In this document: positions 42,828-51,712 of the stretch, piece by piece
How positions within the stretch are numbered: the stretch's first letter is position 1
How the letters are laid out: every line of letters starts with the position of its first letter
Origin: an uncultured Streptococcus sp.
GTDB lineage: Bacteria > Bacillota > Bacilli > Lactobacillales > Streptococcaceae
Assembly (NCBI RefSeq): GCF_901875575.1
Contig: NZ_CABFMF010000079.1
Coordinates: 4,127-68,126, forward strand
Length of the DNA stretch: 64,000 bases
Direction: 5' to 3'
Translations under genes and position numbers: made by a program
The notes under the pieces: generated by a model
Databases searched by the model: none
Seen by the model: the letters and a program-made list of their open reading frames with translations, nothing else
What the model was told of the DNA's origin: nothing

Positions 42828-45095
42828 CTAGTCTACCCCCTTTAGAGCGCTAATCATGTCAATCTTTCTCATACGAAGACTAATAAAATAAGCAGTCCCT
42901 AAAGATGTAAACCAGACCAATAACGTAGCAGAAGCAAGGACATACATACTGACATGAGCGGTATACTCAATTCGAATCGTCGAAAATGTTGCTACATATT
43001 CTTTCAAAAACCATATGCCTAAAGGAATTCCTACTAGCCACCCAATAAAGGTAGTTAGTATAGTCTCAAAAAGAGTTACCATCTGTAGATATTGATTAGA
43101 AAATCCTAATACTTGCAGTGTAGCATAGTCTCTCATTCTCTCTACAAAGTTTAAAGAACCTAGATTATAGAGAACAATAATAACAAGTAATAAAGCAAAG
43201 CCAATAATCATTAGAAATACACTCATTAAACTAGCTACAAAATCATAGGCATTTTTTTCTTGGCTCCCTTTTTCAATGACAGATAGAACACCTTTGTCTT
43301 GCTTAATAGTATCTTGGTCCACCTCTGACCCAACTAATAAAGTACGGGGAGTAAAATCTCCCCCTGCTTTTTCAAAGACTCTAGCATGAAGATAAGCCCC
43401 TTGATTGGTTTCACTTGTGACAATCCCTTTTACTTCAAACTTGTAAGTATGACCATCTTGATAAGGAGTTACAGTTAAAAAATCTCCGACTTTAATACCT
43501 GCCAAACGGGCAAATGATCTAGTTACATACAAACCATCATCTTTCAAAGATTCAGCACTCTCTGTTTTTGCTTGTATCATATCTCCATCATCAAATATAA
43601 TCAATAAACGGTTGTATCCATCATCTGGACTAAAATGTGCTTGTGAAATTTGTACACCTTGCCCACCATATTTAGACTTAGAAGTAGGATAATCCGCCAC
43701 AGTCAGTCGTTTTGAGTAAGAAAAATCTTCATTATATGCCTTATCAACAAGATGATTCATAGATACAGGCATACCAATTCCAGCAATCAGTAACATCATA
43801 CTTCCTGCAACTCCCACGATTCCCATCAAAACTCGAATACGATTAAACGAGGCATCCCGAATTGCCCATCTTGAAGGATAAGAAATCCGTTGCCAGATAG
43901 AGGAAAATCTTTCCACAAAGACAGGTTTAGCAAGTTTTTCTTTACCTCTTAAAAATATTGCTGGTAAGCCTCTAGCTGACTCTCTAGAAGCTAAATAGGC
44001 AGCTAAAATACAAATAATAATGACTACAATACCAACAACTATTGATGAAGATGAATAAGAGATTTGCCATTTTGGAAGTGTAAACATTGACTTTTGAGTT
44101 TCTAGTACAAACCATGACATCAAGGGAGATATAGCAAATCCTGTGAAACTTCCTAATAAACTGACTACTAAGCCAAATAAAATATAATGTAAACTGATAG
44201 CCTGATTTGAAAAACCTAAAGCCTTTAATACAGCAATCTCTTTTGTTTGGCCATCAATCAAACGCTGAATGGTTGTAAACATAGCTAAAATAGCTAACAA
44301 AATAAAGATAAAAGAAAATAAGTAAGATAAATTTCTAATTTGCCCAACTCGATCGGTAGCTTCTGATATTTCAGTTAAACTTTTTTGATCTTGATAAGAA
44401 ACTAAATCGCCCCCAAAAATAGACTCTAAATCTCCTCGCAAATCTATCTTAGAGCCATAAATTTCTAAGGCATTATCTGACGATAAACCCAGAATTCCTT
44501 TTGCAATTTCATTATCTGCAATATAACCGTAGGCATCATTATCAGGATTTGGAGCGATATATTCCATACTACCTGTAAAATAAATCTTATCTGTCGCCTG
44601 AACAAATCCTACAATTTCTAAATCTGTCTGTTTCCCTCTTGATGAAATAGAAATTAGATCTCCAATCTGTAATTGATTCTTCTTAGCATAATTCCCATCA
44701 ATCCAAATCGAATCTTGTTTTCCTTCAGAAAAAGGACTTCCTTCTGTTACTGTAACCAGTTGATTATCTGTAATCGTTTCAAGATTGATTCGTCCGTCAG
44801 TCTTGTCTAAACGGACAATATTAGCAAAGCCTTTCTTTTTACTGATAACTTTTTCAACAGAAGATAATAGTTCAACCTGCTTAATTTTTGATTCATCAAT
44901 TTGTCTCGCTTGAACCCAAACAACAGGAAGTTCAGATTGTTTCAAATAACTCTCTAGACTCTTTTCAAGTCCATGCCAAGCTCCTTGTAGCCCTACAAAG
45001 ATTAATACACTTAATAGAGACATCAGAAAAACAGAGAAAAATTGTTGCCAGTTTTGCCGAAGATCTCTTAATAATTTTATATGAAGATACCTCAT
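42828..45095 (-). CDS. FtsX-family ABC transporter permease
   Basis: 755 residues. One N-terminal helix (about 19-38) is followed by an external domain, three helices in the middle (about 255-375), a second external domain, and three C-terminal helices. This is the duplicated FtsX/MacB layout, with RDYATLQVLGFS and EIAVLKALGFS as coupling regions. Its start overlaps the ATPase stop by four bases. Such permeases export peptides or lipoproteins, or act as mechanical sensors for a two-component system. It is the last gene of the island operon. Confidence 0.9.
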   Translation of the reverse strand: MRYLHIKLLRDLRQNWQQFFSVFLMSLLSVLIFVGLQGAWHGLEKSLESYLKQSELPVVWVQARQIDESKIKQVELLSSVEKVISKKKGFANIVRLDKTDGRINLETITDNQLVTVTEGSPFSEGKQDSIWIDGNYAKKNQLQIGDLISISSRGKQTDLEIVGFVQATDKIYFTGSMEYIAPNPDNDAYGYIADNEIAKGILGLSSDNALEIYGSKIDLRGDLESIFGGDLVSYQDQKSLTEISEATDRVGQIRNLSYLFSFIFILLAILAMFTTIQRLIDGQTKEIAVLKALGFSNQAISLHYILFGLVVSLLGSFTGFAISPLMSWFVLETQKSMFTLPKWQISYSSSSIVVGIVVIIICILAAYLASRESARGLPAIFLRGKEKLAKPVFVERFSSIWQRISYPSRWAIRDASFNRIRVLMGIVGVAGSMMLLIAGIGMPVSMNHLVDKAYNEDFSYSKRLTVADYPTSKSKYGGQGVQISQAHFSPDDGYNRLLIIFDDGDMIQAKTESAESLKDDGLYVTRSFARLAGIKVGDFLTVTPYQDGHTYKFEVKGIVTSETNQGAYLHARVFEKAGGDFTPRTLLVGSEVDQDTIKQDKGVLSVIEKGSQEKNAYDFVASLMSVFLMIIGFALLLVIIVLYNLGSLNFVERMRDYATLQVLGFSNQYLQMVTLFETILTTFIGWLVGIPLGIWFLKEYVATFSTIRIEYTAHVSMYVLASATLLVWFTSLGTAYFISLRMRKIDMISALKGVD

Positions 45096-45769
45096 TCCAG
45101 CACCTCCTCATTATTCTCTATTTTTTCAATACTTCCATCTTTCAAATATATCACTCGATCTGCAAATTTAGCAAACTCTCTATTATGTGTAACCATTACA
45201 ACTGCAGCATTCCCATTTCTAGAAACTTCCTTCAATAAAGTTAAAATACTATCACCTGTCTTTGAATCTAACGCTCCTGTAGGTTCATCACACAATAATA
45301 GACTAGGCTCTTTAGCCAATGCCCTTGCAATTGATACACGTTGCATTTCACCTCCAGAAAGTTGATTAGGAAAATTATTTTTTCTATGGAGTAAACCAAC
45401 TTGATCTAAATACATATCGATTTCTTTATTGTTTTTCACTAAATTGGCTGCAATACCTATATTCTCCTTGGCTGTTAAACTTGGAACTAAATTATAAAAT
45501 TGAAAAACAAAACCAATTTTATCTTTTCGATAAGCAGATAATTCCTTGTCTGTAAATTTTGTTACTAGTTCCTCATCAAATATAAAGGTTCCCGATGTCG
45601 CACGATCCATCCCACCAAGTAAATTTAGTAACGTACTTTTCCCTGAACCTGATGGACCTAAAATAACTGTAAATTTCCCTTTCTCAATAGAAAAACTAAC
45701 TTGATCCAAAGCACGAACTTCTTGATCTCCTACCTTATAAATCTTACTAATATTTTGAAACTGAATCAT
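45092..45769 (-). CDS. ABC transporter ATPase, MacB/LolD type
   Basis: 225 residues. Walker A is LGPSGSGKSTLLN, the signature is LSGGEMQRVSIARAL, and Walker B is SLLLCDEPTGALD. The protein powers the FtsX-type permease encoded downstream. It lies eight bases after the P-loop kinase-like gene, so it is part of the same message. Confidence 0.95.
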   Translation of the reverse strand: MIQFQNISKIYKVGDQEVRALDQVSFSIEKGKFTVILGPSGSGKSTLLNLLGGMDRATSGTFIFDEELVTKFTDKELSAYRKDKIGFVFQFYNLVPSLTAKENIGIAANLVKNNKEIDMYLDQVGLLHRKNNFPNQLSGGEMQRVSIARALAKEPSLLLCDEPTGALDSKTGDSILTLLKEVSRNGNAAVVMVTHNREFAKFADRVIYLKDGSIEKIENNEEVLE

Positions 45770-45777
45770 ACATACTC

Positions 45778-46557
45778 CTAATATCTTGTCATAAATTTTA
45801 TTTTTTCCTTTAATGTAGGCTCTTCATACTGTTCTATGATACGTTTAGATACTGCTTCCCTGTTTTCTCGTATAACCTTTTCAGCTAAGGAAATAGCCTC
45901 ATCTACTGGAACAACTATTGGCAACTCATAATGTTGAATGATTTGATTTAACCGTTCTTCCTGACTACCTTTGACGCAATAAGGTGTCAGACCCAAATTC
46001 CTATAAGCTTCATATAATTCCTCATCTGATAAATTCCGATACTCTTCAGATACTGGTCTATGCCCATCTGGATCCATTGCAAACTCTACTGGTAGATGGA
46101 CAACATCTGTATACCACAATTTCGCATGATTCTTAGAGACAACTCCATAAGCAGTCAAATATTTTTTGAAAAATGTTCGACCAGGAATACCTAAAATAGA
46201 TTTCATCAGTCGATGAATGAATGCTGAGCCTGGATTAATTCCTACCCTCATTCGAACAGTCCCGTAAATCCATTCATTCAATACTGAACCATCTGATAGA
46301 AAACTTCCATGTTCCTTGTATAAAATTCCTTCTGTACGAATTCTCTCCTCAAAACGCTTTAGTCCTAGTGCCATCAATTCAGTTGATGACATATCCTGAA
46401 ATCTTCTGCCAGGATATAAATCTGTCAAAATTTCCCTCGCAGACAAAGCGTCGATTAAGGGAAGTCCCGTTGCAATCGAAAGAGCTGTAGCAGTTGTTGT
46501 CTTACCTGTAGAATAAGTGCCTGATATGACTAACCTTAATTCTCTATTTCCCATCAC
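45778..46557 (-). CDS. P-loop kinase-like ATPase
   Basis: 259 residues. The N-terminal RLVISGTYSTGKTTTATALS holds a Walker A motif (GTYSTGKTT). Asp-containing segments DALSAREILTDLYPGR and FLSDGSVLNEWIYGT resemble the lid and nucleoside sites of NadR- or AAA_28-type kinases. No family name can be assigned with certainty. It overlaps the unknown gene upstream by four bases (ATGA) and precedes the ABC genes. I infer a kinase modifying a small molecule made or carried by the neighbours. Confidence 0.7.
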   Translation of the reverse strand: MMGNRELRLVISGTYSTGKTTTATALSIATGLPLIDALSAREILTDLYPGRRFQDMSSTELMALGLKRFEERIRTEGILYKEHGSFLSDGSVLNEWIYGTVRMRVGINPGSAFIHRLMKSILGIPGRTFFKKYLTAYGVVSKNHAKLWYTDVVHLPVEFAMDPDGHRPVSEEYRNLSDEELYEAYRNLGLTPYCVKGSQEERLNQIIQHYELPIVVPVDEAISLAEKVIRENREAVSKRIIEQYEEPTLKEKIKFMTRY

Positions 46558-47553
46558 TGTCCCCCTCCATCAGGTAATTTTTGAGCTATTTTACTTTTAA
46601 AGACTACCTTATGATCTATATCATATCCGGACATTTCGTAGACTTTCCAATGTTCTTCTCTAATTTTTAACAATCTATTTTTTGAAACACTACCACTAAG
46701 CTCCACTACTCCGTTTAAAATTGGTGAATCCAAGTCTGCACTTACTTGCTTCATCCACATGGTATTGCTCTCCTCTCGAGATATCTCTTCAATATGGTAG
46801 GCTAACATCTCTGCCATTTGAGAAAAAATAATCAGAAGCTCTAACAAACTATAATAATTCTGTTCTAGACTACCTACACCACTATATTCAATATCTTTGA
46901 TCAGTACTTGCTCTGCTTTACAAGATATACTACTATCTGAAAACTCAACATCGTATATATCATGTTGTCTATCTCTCAAATGAGTTGATAAAAAATCTCT
47001 ACCTTGTTCTCCTATAGCAGCTACATTTTCCATACATTCTAATAATTGATATCCTAAACAAACTTTCATATCCATTACCAAGCAATCAAATTCAATTACT
47101 TGGTTCGTCATTTTGAAATTTTGTAATTCTAATTTTAAATTTACTAATTCTTCTATAGCTTTTATCCCTGACTTTATCTCAAAATGGCTTAACCTATACT
47201 GATTTAAGCTCACTCCTATTCTTTTCAGTATTTCACTTCCAAATAAATGAGCTAATACTATTCCATCTAATGTACTCAGGTGCTGCTGTATGATTTCAGA
47301 TTGTTTACTAGACCACAAACCTTCTTGATGAAGAGACCCAACCCCTTCTAAAATATTTTTCAACTTATACTCAATGAAAATCAAAGAGCAAACTAGGAAG
47401 CTAGCCGCAGGCTGTACTTGAGTACGGCAAGGCGACGCTGACGTAGTTTGAATTTGATTTTCGAAGAGTATTAACTTCATAAGTCGTCCTCTTATACCCT
47501 CTGCCAAAATAACGATTTTTATTGTCTCCAAGTAAATAATCTACTGTCAGCAT
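46554..47553 (-). pseudogene. Possible AvrD-like gene interrupted by a 105-bp repeat
   Basis: ATG 47553, six bases after GGAG, opens a frame reading MLTVDYLLGDNKNRYFGRGY and KRTTYEVN. It meets the repeat at 47471 and stops inside it. The downstream frame runs from about 47366 to 46554. Removing 103 bases of repeat would join both parts in frame into a 298-residue protein (897 bases), so the repeat looks like a later insertion. Alternatively ATG 47480, seven bases behind AGAGGA, reads through the repeat and gives a 308-residue product with a repeat-coded N-terminus. The start LLGD...RYFGRGYKR recalls the AvrD family (syringolide formation in Pseudomonas) from memory; the match is uncertain. 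No other motif is recognised. Confidence 0.55.
47367..47471. repeat. 105-bp streptococcal intergenic repeat inside a gene
   Basis: The element starts ATACTCAATGAAAATC and ends TTTTCGAAGAGTAT, which form imperfect terminal inverted repeats. It shares internal blocks with the repeat at 24516-24753 in the opposite orientation but has none of the 45-bp units. It lies within the 5' part of the AvrD-like gene. Confidence 0.85.
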
Positions 47554-47591
47554 ATACTTCTCCAATCTTTTAAACTGACTCTATCTTAAAC

Positions 47592-47642
47592 AAAAAAAGA
47601 CAAGAAAGAATCCGTAATTTACGAAAACCTTCTTGCCTTTTT
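47592..47642 (-). terminator. Terminator after the response regulator
   Basis: On the minus strand AAAAAGGCAAGAA pairs with TTCTTGTCTTTTT (one G-T pair), with an inner CGTAA/TTACG. T residues follow. It separates the two-component genes from the AvrD-like operon, so that operon needs read-through or its own start. Confidence 0.75.
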
Positions 47643-47650
47643 AGGATAAA

Positions 47651-48256
47651 TTATAAAGATACGAGATTTAATCGAATAGCCTCACGTACAGCTCCAACTC
47701 TACTCGTCACTCCCAACTTTGAACAAATATTTGAAACATGGGTATCCACTGTTCTCCTGCTAACAAATAAACTATTTGCTATCTTTTCATTAGAATATTC
47801 TTTTACAATAAGTTCCAATACACTTAACTCCGTATCTGTCAATAGATTATTTTCTTGCTTTTCTAACAAACCATCTGGGATAACGTGATTTCCCTTATAA
47901 ACAGCATAAATTGCACTTTTAACATCCAAATAAGAACTTTCTTTGGGTAAAAAAGCTTGAATCCCAAAATCCATCGCTCTCTTATGTAACAAAGTGTCAT
48001 AAAATCCTGATAAAAGAACTATCTTGGGAACTGTATTCAGAAATCTATTTATCTGACTAATAACATCAAATGCCGTTACTCCTTTCAACATAAAATCCAT
48101 AACTAGCACATCTACCTTTTCATTCTTAAGACAGAGAAGTAAATCTGCTACTTCTGTATAGGACCCAACAATTTCAAAATCATCTTCCTTTAAAAAATAG
48201 TTCTCCAATCCTTGTAATACTAAACTGTGATCATCAATCAAAACCAAACGAATCAT
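47651..48256 (-). CDS. NarL/LuxR-type response regulator
   Basis: 201 residues. The receiver domain has the acidic pair Asp8-Asp9, the phosphate-accepting Asp54 in VLVMDFMLKG, and a lysine in FLPKESS. The C-terminal LuxR helix-turn-helix covers LTDTELSVLELIVKEYSNEK and VSRRTVDTHVSNICSKLGV. It overlaps the kinase gene by 23 bases and is its obvious partner. Likely targets are the neighbouring operon or its own promoter. Confidence 0.93.
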   Translation of the reverse strand: MIRLVLIDDHSLVLQGLENYFLKEDDFEIVGSYTEVADLLLCLKNEKVDVLVMDFMLKGVTAFDVISQINRFLNTVPKIVLLSGFYDTLLHKRAMDFGIQAFLPKESSYLDVKSAIYAVYKGNHVIPDGLLEKQENNLLTDTELSVLELIVKEYSNEKIANSLFVSRRTVDTHVSNICSKLGVTSRVGAVREAIRLNLVSL

Positions 48257-49994
48257 TTTTCTTCCCTTCTATAGGTATCCGTATCTTCACACTTGTAGGT
48301 TCTATATTTATCTGAACAGTTCCCCCCAGTAAATGAACCTTCTCTACAATTCTATTTAAACCAAAATGATGTTCATTAGACTGATAGTTTCCCTTAAAAA
48401 TACCATCATCTATAACTTCAATTGATAAAATCTTTTCTTTTGTAGATAAATCTACAGTAATTTCTCTAGCATTCCCATGAAGAATACTATTATTTACTAG
48501 TTCTTTAACTGTTCTTAATACAAACGTGCCCACTTTATCATTAACTTTTTCTTCATCTATTGAAAAAGTTGTCATAATCGAAACAGTTTCCATCTTCATG
48601 AATTGATTTAATATGCTAGTAATAGATTCTTTCAACCCTAATTCATGCACCATTAAAGGATAGATATTGGAACATAAATCTCTTAATTCAAAGACAATAT
48701 CATCCAACATCTCTAATAAAGCTCCCCTATTAATTTGTTCACTAATTTCTAACTGCTTTTTATAATAAATAACCTTCTGAATTGTAGTATCATGTATAAA
48801 CGTTGCAATTTCTTCCCTCTCCAATTCAGTAGCTACAAAAGTATGAAAACTACTAAAGATTCCCTCCATCTTATGGCTAATCAACATCATTTTCCTTATT
48901 TCAGGTAACAAAGCTAGCGAAAAAAGAAAAGTGTAAAGAACGAAAAAAATTGGAGAAAATTCTCTTAACAACAGACTAAAAAGAATAATTAGACTAGTAA
49001 AAAAAACGGCAAATATCAAGTTATATATGAATGGATTCCACTTCCAAGCAACATATATCATTCGTTCTAATATCAAGTTATTCACAATAGAGAACAAAAT
49101 AAGCAACAATAGAGGAATACTATAAATAAACGAAACTTCCTTACCAATCGGAAAAATATATCCAAAAAATAAAGGAAATAAGGCAAGAACTGCTAAAAAT
49201 AAAGTATGAATTGGCAACATTTCTCTTCTCTGATAGTAATTTATAAGTATCTTTAACAGTAGGATAACTAAAAAGAAAAATACTAAATAAAATACTCCCC
49301 TAGAAAAAAAGATGGTTAAAAAATCAATGGGCTGTATAAGATTATAAACATACAAAAGTTGAGTTATGAGTGAATAGCCCAGTATAATACGAGAAAAGTT
49401 AGAAATGGTTGAACCTTTTATCTTTAGGACTAACACTCTAATGAAGATATCCATGAATAATGGAAATAAAGTCAAGTATGAAATTAATAGACTACGACCA
49501 AATACATCTCCTATACTTGATGGAATAATAGATAATAACATCAGACTAGTATAAATAATAAAATAAAAATATCGTTTCCCAGTTTTTCCTCTACTTCTGC
49601 CTTTTGTGTATGAGCGAAATAACAGTAGAATCAGAAAAGCAATGATTGATAAAACAAGAAAGATAATTTGGCTTGTTCTTTCAGATTCTACTATTAAAAT
49701 CTTTGAGATTCCTCGATTTAACACTGTCACAGAATGAAGTGGCTCAACAATTAAAAATCGAGATAACAAAAAATCACTATCTGGATTATGCCCATCTATT
49801 TGTATAATAGATGATCCTATTATCTCTTGATGATTCGCAAAGCTTCCCAGATTATGGACTTGTCTAACTATCCACTCATTATCATGTTTATCTGCAGTAA
49901 TTCCACTATACGTTCGGTTACATGTTATAAATAAAAAATAAAGAAAGAAAATAAATAACAAAACTAAAGAAAATCGAAACATTTTTGACTTCAT
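48234..49994 (-). CDS. Membrane sensor histidine kinase, NarL/LytS-partner type
   Basis: 586 residues from ATG 49994, which follows GGAG; a GTG eight codons upstream is possible. The layout is one helix, an external domain of about 90 residues, then about eight helices to residue 370. The HisKA_3-like domain follows, with phosphorylated His401 in FIHDTTIQKV. The ATPase part has KELVNNSILHGNA, DDG and HFGLNRI. The layout resembles ComP-like peptide sensors. The signal is unknown. The gene starts the two-component message and lies directly behind the dus fragment. Confidence 0.88.
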   Translation of the reverse strand: MKSKMFRFSLVLLFIFFLYFLFITCNRTYSGITADKHDNEWIVRQVHNLGSFANHQEIIGSSIIQIDGHNPDSDFLLSRFLIVEPLHSVTVLNRGISKILIVESERTSQIIFLVLSIIAFLILLLFRSYTKGRSRGKTGKRYFYFIIYTSLMLLSIIPSSIGDVFGRSLLISYLTLFPLFMDIFIRVLVLKIKGSTISNFSRIILGYSLITQLLYVYNLIQPIDFLTIFFSRGVFYLVFFFLVILLLKILINYYQRREMLPIHTLFLAVLALFPLFFGYIFPIGKEVSFIYSIPLLLLILFSIVNNLILERMIYVAWKWNPFIYNLIFAVFFTSLIILFSLLLREFSPIFFVLYTFLFSLALLPEIRKMMLISHKMEGIFSSFHTFVATELEREEIATFIHDTTIQKVIYYKKQLEISEQINRGALLEMLDDIVFELRDLCSNIYPLMVHELGLKESITSILNQFMKMETVSIMTTFSIDEEKVNDKVGTFVLRTVKELVNNSILHGNAREITVDLSTKEKILSIEVIDDGIFKGNYQSNEHHFGLNRIVEKVHLLGGTVQINIEPTSVKIRIPIEGKKNDSFGFD

Positions 49995-50037
49995 TGTTTG
50001 TAACACTCCATATTTCACTTTATTTATATTGATGTTT

Positions 50038-50067
50038 ATTCTACCATTTTTTTATTTAATAAGACAA
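50038..50067 (-). promoter_or_regulatory. Promoter of the two-component genes
   Basis: On the minus strand TTGTCT (50062-50067) and TAGAAT (50038-50043) are 18 bases apart, with TGG before the -10. Confidence 0.6.
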
Positions 50068-50126
50068 GTTTTATAGTTAAATTTACCCCTTCTTCTTTCG
50101 AGATATAACTGATATAATCTTCGTTC

Positions 50127-50402
50127 ATGGGAAATCCCTACCTCTTCAACCAAATCAACCATTACTTTGAAACAGGAGAAATCCTACCTGATTTGACTTT
50201 TGAAGACAAGATGAAAATCGCCTACGAACATTTGAAACGCTTGATTAACCTCAAAGGAGAAAACGTAGTAGTTCGTGAATTCCGTGGCCTCGCTCCTCAC
50301 TACCTCCATGGAACATCTGGCGCTGCCAAACTCCGTGAAGCCATTTCCCAAGCTAGCACCCTAGCAGAGATTGAAGCCCTCTTGCAATTGGAGAATGTTT
50401 AA
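50127..50402 (+). pseudogene. Diverged copy of the dus 3' end
   Basis: These 276 bases align without gaps to the end of dus (41893-42168), with about 32 differences by hand count, mostly silent. The frame is intact and codes for 91 residues from [20 protein letters not shown] to LLQLENV. It lacks the barrel and the catalytic cysteine, so it cannot be an active enzyme. An extended -10, TGATATAAT (50111-50118), lies nine bases before its ATG. It is followed by a good terminator, probably the original dus terminator. It marks the right edge of the island. Confidence 0.9.
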
Positions 50403-50408
50403 TAGTTT

Positions 50409-50443
50409 AAAACCCGTAACTATCTTAAAGTTTACGGGTTTTT
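50409..50443 (+). terminator. Terminator after the dus copy
   Basis: AAACCCGTAA pairs with TTTACGGGTTT (one mismatch at most) around CTATCTTAAAG and is followed by TTT. Confidence 0.8.
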
Positions 50444-50473
50444 GACTGTAAAAAATTCAAATACTAAGGGTTA

Positions 50474-51157
50474 TTATTGACTCAAAGCAACACTGGAAAC
50501 CTTACCATCTGCTCCTGTTGTAATTTGGATGATTTTTCCTCCACCGATTTTGGCATTATACTTACCATCGTCAAGGGTATATGAATAGCCTTTGATAGAG
50601 TAATTTTCCTTCTTGCCATCAGCAGTTTCTACTGTAAATTTACCCCCTGATAATACAGTAATCGTTTCACCATTAGCTCCCTTCCAGTTACCTGCTGCAG
50701 ATGAGAAATCACCATCAACCATAGTTAAGACACCCTTGTAACGTTTGTTACTTTCTGCCTGCTTATCTTGAAGTTTGCGGTCAGTTGCTGGATTGTAAGC
50801 TTTCTGGTTAGCTTGTGATTGAATAGCTTGTTGATTCTCAGAAGTTTGAACAGAGACTTTTTGATTAGATACTTCTTGTACTTTCTTTGGTTCAGAAACT
50901 AGTTTTACTTGAGATCTGATTTCAGCGGTTGAGGACTGATTAGGAGATACTTTAGATTTTTCTACGACAGTTGCACCTGAAGATTTCTGAGTCTCATTTT
51001 CTTTTTTAGAAGATACTGTTTCAGATCTTGATAATTGACTGGTTTTTGCGGAACTGTTTGCTGGAGTCGTTTCTTTTTTGTTGCCACAAGCTCCTAATAG
51101 TATAGTTGATGCTAATACTGTAGCTGCCATTAATTTGATAGAGGTTTTCTTTTTCAT
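50474..51157 (-). CDS. Lipoprotein with C-terminal DUF6287-like domain
   Basis: 227 residues from ATG 51157 behind AAGGAG; an upstream ATG lacks a site. The signal ends in the lipobox STILLGACGN, so the cysteine is lipidated and the protein sits on the outer membrane face. A long Ser/Gln/Lys-rich linker (about 27-135) follows. The C-terminal domain (about 140-227) shows YKGVLTMVDGDFSSAAGNWK and YTLDDGKYNAKIGGGKII, like the DUF6287 domains of streptococcal lipoproteins. Function unknown. Confidence 0.82.
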   Translation of the reverse strand: MKKKTSIKLMAATVLASTILLGACGNKKETTPANSSAKTSQLSRSETVSSKKENETQKSSGATVVEKSKVSPNQSSTAEIRSQVKLVSEPKKVQEVSNQKVSVQTSENQQAIQSQANQKAYNPATDRKLQDKQAESNKRYKGVLTMVDGDFSSAAGNWKGANGETITVLSGGKFTVETADGKKENYSIKGYSYTLDDGKYNAKIGGGKIIQITTGADGKVSSVALSQ

Positions 51158-51345
51158 TTTTCTACTCCTTGTTACTATTTTTGACTCATTTAGCTTAGCA
51201 TCTTTATACAAGCTAGATACACTAACAAAAAACTTAGACAACTTAACTAAACTTGCTCCTACTATTCTATTCGTAATCTAATAGAAAAAACAGAAAAAGT
51301 TTCCTATTTTGTTTAAAATTTTTTAAATCGCTCTTGTGTAATCGC

Positions 51346-51374
51346 TTGCATCTTTAAATGCAAAGGAATATAAT
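51346..51374 (+). promoter_or_regulatory. Promoter of the DUF3272-like gene
   Basis: TTGCAT (51346-51351) and TATAAT (51369-51374) are spaced by 17 bases. AGGAGG follows before ATG 51408. Confidence 0.75.
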
Positions 51375-51407
51375 GACATTGAAATAGAATATAGGAGGTG
51401 TAGGCTT

Positions 51408-51638
51408 ATGTTAAGCAAATATTACAAGTATCTTCCTTGGTTGATTTTGGGAGCTTTCTGGTCTTATCAGTCTGCAATTCGCTACGCTCAGACTACATTT
51501 GATTTATTTTACTTAATAACCATTTTTATGATTGTAGATATAGCTTTATTGTACTTGCACGAAACCTATTTAAAATATAAATACAAAGATTTATTCATTC
51601 GCATCATGAGCAATTCTAAGAAAGATAGCCACCCATAA
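51408..51638 (+). CDS. Small membrane protein, DUF3272-like
   Basis: 76 residues behind an AGGAGG site. Two hydrophobic helices (about 9-27 and 33-52) are followed by a basic, tyrosine-rich tail (YLKYKYKDLF). It fits the small streptococcal DUF3272 family; no role is known. It is on the plus strand between two minus-strand genes. Confidence 0.75.
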   Translation: MLSKYYKYLPWLILGAFWSYQSAIRYAQTTFDLFYLITIFMIVDIALLYLHETYLKYKYKDLFIRIMSNSKKDSHP

Positions 51639-51677
51639 AAATAGTCGCAAGAGAAATTTCATCTCATGACGGTAAAT

Positions 51678-51712
51678 AAAGAGGCCGGGAACTTTTTCCC
51701 GACCTTGTTTTT
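51678..51712. terminator. Terminator after the Nudix regulator
   Basis: AAGGTCGGGAA pairs with TTCCCGGCCT (one G-T pair) on the minus strand, followed by CTTTATTT. On the plus strand T residues also follow, so it may serve the DUF3272-like gene as well. Confidence 0.75.

Noticed and set aside
47651..49994. Two-component pair taken as RR06/HK06, expected near dus in pneumococcus
   Set aside because: That system has an OmpR-type regulator; this regulator has a LuxR helix-turn-helix and the kinase has a NarL-type HisKA_3 domain with many membrane helices.
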